From assembly GCA_025769875.1 (NCBI GenBank), contig JAGFNK010000039.1:1-64000 (forward strand): a stretch of 64,000 nt of DNA, in the 5' to 3' direction. Each line of letters opens with the position of its first letter. The stretch's first letter is position 1. Positions 52,690-62,338 of this stretch are shown here, piece by piece. This DNA is from Russula earlei. Its lineage: Eukaryota; Basidiomycota; Agaricomycetes; Russulales; Russulaceae. The notes below the pieces were generated by a model. The model saw only the letters and a list, made by a program, of their open reading frames with translations. It did not search any database and was not told the DNA's origin. A program made the position numbers and the translations under genes.

Positions 52690-54792
52690 TCATCATACGG
52701 TCAGCAACCTACGCTGAAGTAGTCAAGGGAGAGAATCTATACAGACCTCTCCACGACAAGAAGAAGGTGTACTACGTGACTCTCGACGAGCAGCACGGTT
52801 GGACACACGCATACTTCTGTAAAGACCCCTACTGTCATTGGCATAGACAGTGGTAAGAGGGCAGACAAGTCCCGACTCCCTAGGAAAGGCAGTGGCGAGT
52901 GGACAAGCTGGAAATCAAAGGAGAACATAGCATACGCGTAAAGTTCAACCAGAAATCAAAGCAAGGAACCAAATTTGGTTGGTTCAAAGCTAGAGAGAGG
53001 GACAATCTACCCTCAGGAATCAAAGGAACTGCCATCTGGTGTTGGGCAGACCAGGAAGGGCCTAACAGATACGAGGTCCGATACAAAGGAAGCTACCTTC
53101 CTTGTGAATACATCAACGATCAGTGGTACTTTGTTGATTACCACAAAGGACGTCCCTACGCAGGAGAGGACGAAGACATCGACGAATATAAGGTCTTAGG
53201 TTTAGGAACCAAGACAGATCCTTATACTACTCATTGGGAAGCCAGAAGCTCAGTAGTAGACGACCCAGCTCCATTGATACAAAAGTCATCAAGTGGAGAA
53301 ACAGAACAGTCGGACCCTCCGACTACAGATCAGAAAGCAGAAGCACCAGAAGTATTGGAGCTAGCTGAAAGACTAGAGCAGACAGTACACGTCTCGCCCA
53401 TTGAACCAACAATTGTTGAAGAACCAGAAGAATCAGTCAAAATGGCTACCATTGCAGCAACGCAGACAGCCACAATTGCCACCCAGACAGCAGGTGGAAG
53501 AGCAGGGCCCATCATCGTAGTAAACCCTGGAGGAGGTCCACCTGGAGCAGGAGGACCACCTGGAGGTGGAGGAGTCCCCTTCGGACCCGGAGGTCCACCA
53601 GTACCAGGAGGAGGCCCACCTGGAGGAGGCCCTCCGGCAGGGGGACCACCAGCAGCACCTCCTGTAGGACCAGGGGCGAATCTGGCACCTCAGCCGGCAC
53701 CAGGCCCCCATGGGGGCAACGGATCTCTCAAAGGAGACCCTCCTGAAGTCTTCAAAGGAGACAGGAAAAAGACAAAGTACTTTGTCCAGGATTTCAATCT
53801 ATGGAATCTGCTCAACAGCGACAACCCGACCATGACTATTCCAATGAAACGAGTAGCCCTAGCTCTCACCTACATCAAAGGAGAGAAAGTGCATGAATGG
53901 GTGGTCAATCAAACGAACCTGGTAGAAGCAAAAAGAAATGGGGACCCGCCGTCTCCCTATGCACCAGTGCAGCTAGATCCAACTGACATGCTCTTTTGGA
54001 CCTGAATTTGTGGATGACTTCTTCAGAGAATTCAAAGACACCACAGAGCCTGAAGACGCTTTCATGGAGCTACAACAACTGTCCATGTCTAAAGCAGCAT
54101 CGCTGGATGACTATACCAGCAAGTTCCTTGTTCTGCTCAGTAAAGCAGGATGGGACCAGAATTCACCAGGAGCAGTAGAAGCCTACAAGGCTGGACTAAT
54201 CACCTGGCTGGTGCGACGAATCTACAATCGACCAGTCAGAGATATACCTGCCATCAATGATCTACGAGCATGGATCAATGCTGCCAGGGAAGAACAGGCC
54301 AGAGACCAGCTCATGAAAGCCAATATTGGATCTGGAGGTGGATCGTTGACCACCAGGGAAAATCGCATGAAATCCCTACAGGTTGGGAAAAGGCGAAACC
54401 ACAGAGATCCGAATGCCATGGAAGTGGACTCAGTATCCACTGATGCAGCAAGGACCAAGCGACGTCCTCCTCTGACAGAGGAAAAGAAGAAACTGCTAGC
54501 AGAAGGGAAATGCTTCATCTGCAAGAAAGCAGGACATATCAGTCGGAACTGTCCAGACAAGGACAGAGTCAAGAAGAAATCAAGTAACCCAAGGGACAAA
54601 GGGAAAGCTCGAGCTCTGGAAACAGAGAAGGAGGACGACTCAGGGGATAGTGGAAATGAAAGCACTGTCTCCGGGCGATCTACATCTCCTCCTCCTACCT
54701 ATAACAAGAGCTCCTCCTCGGCGTCCATAAAGAAGATGTCCACCAAACAAAAGGAGGACTTGTTGGAAGAACTGATGGAACAGGGTTTTTAG
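52690..54792 (+). pseudogene. gypsy Gag, broken
   Basis: Coding-like sequence begins around 52700 (SATYAEVVKGENLYRPLHDK) without a visible ATG (the likely site reads ATA), and meets a TAA at 52855. The next frame (52899-54005) includes a Gly/Pro-rich linker (about 53520-53720) and the start of the retrotransposon Gag core. One extra T near 53997 shifts the frame. The core continues from 54010 (DDFFREFKDTTEPEDAFMEL) to a zinc knuckle CFICKKAGHISRNC (about 54511-54552) and ends at 54792. Gag would form the particle and bind RNA. Confidence 0.8.
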
Positions 54793-54830
54793 GAACACCT
54801 AAGTCGACGGCCTGGCTTAGGAAGAATAGT

Positions 54831-57767
54831 GTGTTGCAAGTGTACATTAGAAGACTGAATGCTATGAATATTCCGTTCACTTTCGTCACTGCACACACAA
54901 CGGCCGAGGAATCTGCTCTACTGGACAGTGGAGCAACAGAGAACTTCATCGATCACTCAGCTTGGAAAAGACTGAAGATTGGGAAACAAGAACTACATGA
55001 ACCCATGGTAGTACGAAACGTCGACGGAACCCAGAATAAGCAGGGGGAACTCACCCATTACTGCTGGCTTCGCGTCCGATACAAGGAGAAGGAGAGCTTG
55101 CAAAGGTTCTATCTCACAGATTTAGGAACGGATCGGGTCATCCTGGGATATCCCTTCCTATATGAATTCGACCCCACCATCAACTGGAAGAAAGGACAGC
55201 TGATGGAAGGAACGGTACAGATTGAGACTGCTCGATACAAGTACCTGGATCTCTATGTCGCAAAACTCCAAAAGCGAGCAAGGGATGAAAACCGACAATT
55301 GAAGAAAGGGGAAGCCATTTACCTACAAAAGACGACTATTGCTCAGAAGTGGGCCCAGCAGTCGATTAAACCACAGGAAGGAGAGGATCCCCTTGCCAAT
55401 GTTCCAAAGCAATTCCACCGCTTTGCAGATGTCTTCTCAGAAGAGAAGTCCCAGAGGTTCCCACCACCAAGGGAACCAGACATGCAGATAGAGCTGTTAC
55501 CTGATGCACCAAAGGAACTAAACTGCAAAGTGTACCCCCTAACACGAGATGAGCGAGAATACCTCAAGAAATTCCTAGCTGATGAAGTAGAGAAGCGATA
55601 CATCACTCCAGGTCCATCCAGCTACACATCTCCAGTGTTCTTCATTGGCAAGAAGGACAGCAAAGAGAAGAGGATCATTGTAGACTATCGACGACTAAAT
55701 CAGTGGACCAGACGAGACAATGAACCTTTACCACATCTGGAACAAGAGGTGGAAAGACTCCGAGGGAAAAAGGTCTTCTCCAAATTCGATATACGATGGG
55801 GATACAATAATGTGCGACTGGCAGAAGGAGATCGCTGGAAGGCAGCCTTCAAGACGCCATATGGAACCTACCTGCCCAACGTCATGTATTTTGGACTCAA
55901 GAACGCACCAGCCTTCTTTACTAGGCTGATGAGAAGAGACTTCGGTGACTGGCTGGACCGATGGGCAGAATACACGGTCAACTATCTGGATGACTTTGGA
56001 ATTGCCACGGGGGACAGTCCTGAACAACTAGAAATCCATGAGCAATGTGTCAACGAACTACTCACAGCTGATGCAGAAGAAGTCATACTTCCTGAAACCC
56101 CAGAAGTGCCAGTTCATGGTGCGAAAACTAACCATGCTAGGATGGGACATAGACGAAGGGAAGATGAAGATTGAGGCCTCCAAAGTCCGAGGAATCACGG
56201 ACTGGCCTCGGGAAATCAAGGACGTACACGAAGTGCGCAAAGTCATGGGAGTCCTCAGTTACAATAGGGCTTTCATTCGAGGATTCAGTCAGATTGCTCG
56301 ACCCATTATTGCCTTGACAAAGAAAGGGGTGCCATTTGAATGGACCCAAGAATGCAAAGATGCTCTGGAACGACTTATCCAGATAGTATCTTCTGACCCT
56401 GTCCTGCTCCATCCTGATGAGGAGCGACCCTTTGAACTGGAAGTAGACGCGTCCAATTATGCCATTGGAGCAGTATTATTCCAGAAGGACGAACAAGGAA
56501 AGAGGAGGCCAATAGGCTACTTCTCAGCAGCCTTGAAACAAGCAGAGAAGAACTACGACATATGGGACAAAGAGTTCTTAGCCATGGTGCGAGCCTTGAA
56601 ACACTGGCGACACCTACTCATGGGAGCAAAGCATAAGGTGGTGGTTTATACAGACCATGCGAACCTGTTGCATTACCGACACCCTCAGCGAATAAATGGT
56701 CGAGTGGCAAGATACATTACCTTCTTGGCAGACTTCGACTTAGAATTGAAACATCAGGCAGGGGCAAGGAATAAAGCAGATGCCCTGTCAAGGAGACCTG
56801 ACCTTGACGATGGACAAGGGGATAAAGAAGAAGTGGTCGCGCTACCTGACCATCTTTTTATTCGAGTAATGCACACTACTGCATTGGAAGAACTGGATAA
56901 AGAACCAACAAGGGGAAGAAAGACACCGATTAAAGTTACTTGATTGGGTACAGAGACACCGACTGGAGAAGCGACATAACTTATGGTGGAAGAATGAAGC
57001 CTTGGTGGTTACAGGCGACGAAGGAACCCACAGGACCGTACTGGAACAGTATCATGACAGTCCCACAGCAGGACACCCAGGAAAAGCTAAAACATTACTG
57101 GGAATGATGCGATACTACTGGTGGCCCACCATAAGACGCTTTGTCGATCGATATGTGGAAGGATGCGCAATTTGCCAAAGTAACAAGTCAAACACTCATC
57201 CAAATCGACCTCCCTTGTATCCCATTCCACCAGAAGAAGGGGCTACTCCCTTCTCGACTGTCAGCATGGACTTTGTGGTCAAATTGCCGAAGTCGAAAGG
57301 ATATGACAGTATATTGACTGTCACTGACCACTGATTGTACTAAAGGCGTCATCTTGCTTCCTTGCAAAGAAGAAATGGACGCAGAAGAGCTAGCACAGCT
57401 CTACAAGGACAGAATATTCCCATTTGTGGGAGTACCAAGCAAGATCATATCCGATCGAGATAAACTAATAAGTTCCAAGTTCATTAGGGAACTTTGCGAC
57501 CAGCTGCATATCAAACAGAATATCAGCACTGCCTACCATCCCCAGACAGATGGACAATCAGAAAGAACGAATCAGACGATGGAAACATCGCTAAGAATCT
57601 TTTGCAACCACCAACAAGACGATTGGGTGGATTGGCTGCCTCTGGTGCAATACACGATGAATTCTAACGTTTCAGAGACAACCAGACAATCCCCTTTCTT
57701 CTTATGGATGGGTTTTACGCCCAAAGGCACACCAGCCAAATCGGGGAAAGCAAGATACCAAGAATAG
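54831..57767 (+). pseudogene. gypsy Pol (protease, RT, RNase H, integrase), broken
   Basis: Protease LLDSGATENFID near the start; RT with VDYRRLNQW and the catalytic YLDDF (about 55984-55998). A missing base near 56066 shifts into the frame 56038-56943, which holds RT thumb (FLKPQKCQFM), RNase H (ELEVDASNYAIGAVL, YTDHANL) and its end. After a short gap the integrase zinc-binding region (HDSPTAGHPG, CAICQSNK) runs 57002-57334, where an extra T causes a stop. The catalytic core continues at 57354 (IISDRDKLISSKF, AYHPQTDGQSERTNQ). Another shift near 57740 leads into the chromodomain frame. Confidence 0.85.
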
Positions 57768-59755
57768 ACAATTGGAAAGTCCGGATCCAGGAAGCGAGAT
57801 CACAGGCACAAGAAGCGATGAAGATCGCTTCCCTAATGTGGAAGCGAAGAAGTAGTTTCCAACCTTATCAGAAAGGAGAAAGGGTATGGCTCGACAGCAC
57901 CAACCTAAAAACGACACATCCTACAGTGAAACTACGCCCAAAACGATATGGGCCCTTTGAAATCACGGAGGTGATTAGTCCGGTGACATACAGATTGGAT
58001 CTCCCTAGCCGCTGGAGGATCCATAACGCGTTTCATGCCTCCTTATTGACACCTTACAAGGAAACCGAGGAGCATGGGGCCAACTACACCAATCCAGAAG
58101 CAGAATTGGTGGAAGGAGAAGAGGAATATGAAGTAGCAACGATTTTAGGTTCGAGACGAACTGGAAGGAGGAAACAACTGGAGTATCAAGTCCGGTGGGA
58201 AGGGTACTCCGAAGCCCATGACTCTTGGGAGCCAGTAGAGAACATCAAAGCGTCTAGACTAATAGAGGAATATCACAGAAAGAACCCCACGGCCATACGG
58301 GTTATAAAAGTCCAGCGAAAGATGCCCTCTACTTCCTCATCCCCATATCGTCGCTCACAAATGTCCCAAACTCCCACTAATGAAATCGTTCCCCAATCCG
58401 ACCTCTCTGGTGTAGAGGGGCCACTTGAAATCACCACTCCCGATGCTTCCCTTCTTGCCTTCTTCCAAGGAATGGATGAACATAACACTGGAGAAGGAGA
58501 AGCAGATATGCGTCCTCTCGAATTTGGACCCCCTGCTGACCAAGTCGACGTTCAGCCTGGGGATTGGGATGTGACGTCCCCCACCAGCACTCTTGCCCAG
58601 GATGCCCACCCTGGAGAGCCTTGGGTACGATGGGACGCTGACAGACACCACACAGGGATTGACATCCCTGATGGCATGACTTGGGGCAACAAACCGGCCA
58701 GGTATGTGGCCTATGACGTTGCCTTGGGAGAGCCGAGAGTGAGGGGGAAGAATGGAGAAGGCCATGCAGACTATGGCGAGATCCTCCAGGCCACCCCTTG
58801 CTATAACCTCTATAACTATGGCCAAGACGAACATGACTTAGACTGCTTCGACACAGAGAGGCAGTTCGAAGGGCGCTGGAGACAGACCCTCTACCTGCTA
58901 GGCGACTATGGGCTGCAGGCAGAACTCTACCGCTTGGACCATCTCTACACCTTACAAGAGACGCTGGAAGCTAACTATAAGGTGCTTGAAGAAGAGGAGA
59001 AGCAGCTGCGCTACAAGCTCAGCAAGTACCTAGCTGAGAAGCGAGGAGTAGAGAGAGACAGGGCTGAAGCCAAGGAGAGAATGGCGGCAGCCAAAGTACG
59101 CTCACGTTGTTGGGAGTTCATTGAAGCAGGCTGTAGCCAGGGAGAAACCCCTCCAGGTGTCTGGGCTGAAGAACTCCTCACCAACTATCGGGCTGGGCAG
59201 CCCACTCCCCCTCTACCCGTCTTCGTCCCTCAGCTGCCTTTGGCAGACATCGCTCAGGGGTATGCTACCTCTGACCCAGAACCAGTACCAGCCAGCCCCA
59301 CACCTACGACGGTGCAAGGGTATTCAGAAGAGGAGATGAACGTCCTCCAAACCATGTCCGGTATGCGCCTTCGAGGAGGAGCAGGATCGGAAGCGTCACC
59401 AAACCCTTCCCCCCAGAGCTCTATCTATTACCATTCCTATAGCAGCAGTGGGGAAGCGTCTACTGCAACGGCTGACTTCATTCCGGAGCCTCAGCAGCTG
59501 AACATGATAGAAGGGAGGAGGAAAAGGAACCGATGCAAGTATTGTGGCGAGGTAGGACATTTTAACAAGTACTGTCCACTGCCCCACCAGTATTGCCACG
59601 ACCAACTGGCAGCAGACGCTGCCTCACATTGCCTAGTGCCTCCCTATCATCGTTCCTATACACCAATCAGATCATGCCCTTTCCACCGAGGATGGGAACA
59701 GGCACACCCGAGCAGGAAGAGGAAGTCCGACCAGGAGAGGGAGGACACTTGCTAA
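57704..59755 (+). CDS. gypsy integrase C-terminus, chromodomain and long zinc-knuckle extension
   Basis: A single open frame of 683 codons. About residues 20-135: integrase C-terminal sequence (KGERVWLDSTNLKTTHPTVK, GPFEI). About 142-190: chromodomain (YEVATILGSRR, YQVRWEGYSEAHDSWEP), which in chromoviruses directs integration to marked chromatin. The remaining 490 residues are unusual: an acidic region, a coiled-coil-like stretch rich in Glu/Lys/Arg (about 425-465), Pro/Ser-rich linkers and a CCHC knuckle CKYCGEVGHFNKYC at about 611-624, followed by more Cys/His pairs. This frame is intact while gag-pol has many breaks. Whether it is made as part of Pol or from a spliced message is unknown. 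Confidence 0.75.
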   Translation: MDGFYAQRHTSQIGESKIPRIDNWKVRIQEARSQAQEAMKIASLMWKRRSSFQPYQKGERVWLDSTNLKTTHPTVKLRPKRYGPFEITEVISPVTYRLDLPSRWRIHNAFHASLLTPYKETEEHGANYTNPEAELVEGEEEYEVATILGSRRTGRRKQLEYQVRWEGYSEAHDSWEPVENIKASRLIEEYHRKNPTAIRVIKVQRKMPSTSSSPYRRSQMSQTPTNEIVPQSDLSGVEGPLEITTPDASLLAFFQGMDEHNTGEGEADMRPLEFGPPADQVDVQPGDWDVTSPTSTLAQDAHPGEPWVRWDADRHHTGIDIPDGMTWGNKPARYVAYDVALGEPRVRGKNGEGHADYGEILQATPCYNLYNYGQDEHDLDCFDTERQFEGRWRQTLYLLGDYGLQAELYRLDHLYTLQETLEANYKVLEEEEKQLRYKLSKYLAEKRGVERDRAEAKERMAAAKVRSRCWEFIEAGCSQGETPPGVWAEELLTNYRAGQPTPPLPVFVPQLPLADIAQGYATSDPEPVPASPTPTTVQGYSEEEMNVLQTMSGMRLRGGAGSEASPNPSPQSSIYYHSYSSSGEASTATADFIPEPQQLNMIEGRRKRNRCKYCGEVGHFNKYCPLPHQYCHDQLAADAASHCLVPPYHRSYTPIRSCPFHRGWEQAHPSRKRKSDQEREDTC

Positions 59756-59765
59756 CCCGCGCATT

Positions 59766-60066
59766 TTGCAGGTAGCGAAAGGAGAAGGGTCCAGGACCTT
59801 TCAAGAACCTTTCACTACGACTCCTCTTCGCTCAGACACACCTCCAGTCCGGAGGTTACCTAGGGACTCTGACAGACTCCCACAGATCATGTCTCCTTCA
59901 GCCACTGCTGAGGAGTCAGAGGCGATAGTGGCCTCAGCATTGGCTGCCTATGAGGCAGCAGAAGAAGGCCGATACACCTTCACCACATCACCTCCTCCCC
60001 TTGATGATGATGGCGTTGACCCCACCACTCGATTTTAGAATCGTTGGTGTGTGGGACCACCAATCT
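59766..60066 (+). other. gypsy 3' internal region with a short open frame
   Basis: A frame to 60038 (acidic, TAEESEAIVASALAAYEAAE) follows the extension. It could be a last exon of it: CTAAC at 59751 and TTTTGCAG ending at 59771 resemble branch point and acceptor. No convincing donor was found. Confidence 0.3.
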
Positions 60067-60079
60067 GAAGGAGGGGTAA
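60067..60079 (+). other. gypsy polypurine tract
   Basis: GAAGGAGGGGTAA directly precedes the 3' LTR, as expected for the plus-strand primer. Confidence 0.7.
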
Positions 60080-60671
60080 TGTTACCGAGTGGTTTGGGGT
60101 CCAGGAAGATGCCGGAACACCTGAACTATGGACTGCACCGTTTGCATTATGCGTGCGTCAGATCTTGATCGTTTATGTTCCTTGATATCACATTCGGAGC
60201 GCGTTGATCGTATCTTTCAGAAGATGTACTGAAGAAGCAATGAGTAGCATTGCTTCTGTCCCAGATGTTCCTGTACCACCACGTACTGTCGATTCCTTGA
60301 TTGGGGAAGCACTTAATGCTTCCAGCACCGAGATCGTTTACATAGAAGCAACCTCGCTTCTATGAGCATGCCTTTTGCTTCTATAGCACCAACCTAGTAC
60401 TACAGTAGTATGAACCTTATCCCTGTAGGGCTATATAAAGCCTCCAGTAGAAACCGTTGAGCCTTAAGCTCGACTTAGTTTGCCAATCCCAAACAGTTGA
60501 CTCCTACCCCGTCTGCAGAGCCCCTCTCATCTTGTTGTCATACTCTAGAAGGATCTAACACTCCTTCCCCTCCACGAGTATTGCTTGCTTGACTCAAGCA
60601 TATCTGCATTGGTAGGACGCGTTTATAGACGCGACCATTGATCTTATTTAAGGCACTTTGGAGCCTTAACA
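60080..60671 (+). repeat. gypsy 3' LTR
   Basis: 592 bp. Differs from the 5' LTR by roughly 18 substitutions and a few short indels. Confidence 0.9.
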
Positions 60672-61395
60672 TCTCTTGAGTGAAATGGGACAATCTTTGG
60701 CCAGGACCTGGCCTTGGTTCGTAACAACTTGTATGGCTCTCTGTCCATTCTGCTTTGCTTGCACACTCCGCCGCTTTCTACCCACTGCCATCTTGCCTGT
60801 CCACACTGCTGTTACCCTACTCACTTTCGCTCTGCACACTGCCACACCATCACTTTGCTCAAGTGTACCATCATCATCTCTTGCTCTGCATCACATCCTG
60901 CCCACTCCTGCCTCATTTTCATGCATCAACATCTACACTTGCCTATCTTGCATGCATGTGCTTCCATACAAGCAAACCCCACCATCCTCATTCACCTTTT
61001 GTCTTGTGCTCACACCCTCACTGTTAACATCTCATGCACTGTAAGGTGGATTCCTGCTGGCCACAGAATCAAGTGAGTAGAAGCACATTGGCTGGCACTG
61101 ACATGATCCATATGAAAGCAGCTCCTGCACTCCTCATCCCTCCATTCCACTCCCTCCACCACCATCTCTTGCACCTCTCAAGGATGACATCACCAGTCTG
61201 GCTGACCAGTTGCAAAGTGCGGACATCAAATTTACCTTTCAAGCCACCCTCATCTCAATGCCACTATCCCACCATCTTTCCTCTCATCCAGTGTCATCAC
61301 TCTCATCATCCTTCCATACTTTCCTAGTTCACCACCTTGTGCCCTTGTCAACGTCAACCTTCTTTCATCCCACTCCCAGCCAGCTCTCGACCTCC
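60672..61395 (-). pseudogene. decayed transposon-like gene, middle part
   Basis: The sequence next to the gypsy 3' LTR reads, on the - strand, ARSWPKIVPFHSRD and joins in frame to GGNDDVHDDAPTE at 52024. Further upstream the frames are broken. CpG dinucleotides are scarce. The segment lies between the gypsy element and the third Z LTR. Confidence 0.35.
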
Positions 61396-62338
61396 TTTCA
61401 AGACTCACTGTTGAACTATCCAGTTCAAGAGTGAGGAGTAAGCTTGAAGACGAGGCAATAGACGTCTAAGATGGCATGGGTGAGGAGCAGAGTCCAAAGC
61501 AGTATCAAATACCAGAGGGGTATAGTTACTGGTAGAGTCGAGCAGGTATGCAGGGAAGAAGCCAGAATGGTCACAAGGGGATGGTCCTTAAAGGAGTATC
61601 CCAGGGATAGAGAGTGCCATAAACAAATGGACAGTATGAAGACTGTCTGCTACTTTATTGAGCGCTTATATACTACAAAAGAACTGCTAAAACAGGGAAC
61701 AAGTTATAACCTTGTTATCAAGCACAATAGATGGATGAGTAAGAAGTTGGAGTATGCTTACTGAGCATGCTCAGTCATGCTCAGTAAGCTGCTGAGTAAG
61801 AAGGCTCCTCTTGATGAGTAAGAGCCTTTACTGTCCACATGTTTACTGCTTTAGTACACGTGCAAAGCAGCTGATCCATTTAGGGCCAGTCATTTGAGGA
61901 CTTGTAGTTTGGTTCCGGGAATGGAGTTGCCTATAAGGCCCATTATATAGTTCCATTAGGGTCCTTAGAGTCAACCCTAATACTTCTATTAAGGTCCTTA
62001 GTATTGCTTTATAGTGTGTTCTACAGTTATTAGAGTTAGTCTAATAACGCGTTGTAGGGTCTTTAGCATCATGTTAGTGCCTATTGTAGAGCACTTAGGG
62101 TCGTCCTAAAGGGTCCTTAGGGAGGCTATAATACTGTCCTTTATTGCTAAAAGGGTTGTCATTAAGTAGGGCTTGCTGTATGTTGATTGTGCTGAGAATC
62201 ACTCGCGTGACAATGCGTGCGTAATATTGTGGACACCTCTACTCACCCCTTTTGTCCATGTGAACAGGGTGACACCATAGAGGCTGGGTTTCCTCTCATA
62301 AGGAAGGGTCCTTCAAGGGCCCTAAATGGTTCATGACA
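61396..62338 (+). repeat. third Z-family solo LTR
   Basis: 943-bp copy in the same orientation as 22350-23311, with the duplication CCTCC at 61391-61395 and 62339-62343. The first bases read TTTC instead of TGTC. It has fewer CpG sites than the copies in Copia-2, so it is older or more heavily methylated. The palindromic core recurs near 61758-61791. Confidence 0.85.

Larger units (their letters stand above)
52025..60671 (+). mobile_element. Ty3/gypsy chromovirus-type LTR retrotransposon
   Basis: LTRs of 588 bp (52025-52612) and 592 bp (60080-60671), TGTTACC...TTAACA, about 3% divergent by eye. Order: Gag with zinc knuckle, protease, RT, RNase H, integrase, chromodomain, then a long extra region. 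No 5-bp target duplication (CACCA against TCTCT). The primer site is complementary to the element's own predicted mRNA start. At least six frame breaks in gag-pol make this copy inactive. Its solo LTR occurs in Copia-2. Confidence 0.93.

Noticed and set aside
59751..59771. Splice-like branch and acceptor (CTAAC...TTTTGCAG) at the end of the gypsy extension
   Set aside because: No convincing donor within a normal fungal intron length. The nearest GT candidates would remove the zinc knuckle.
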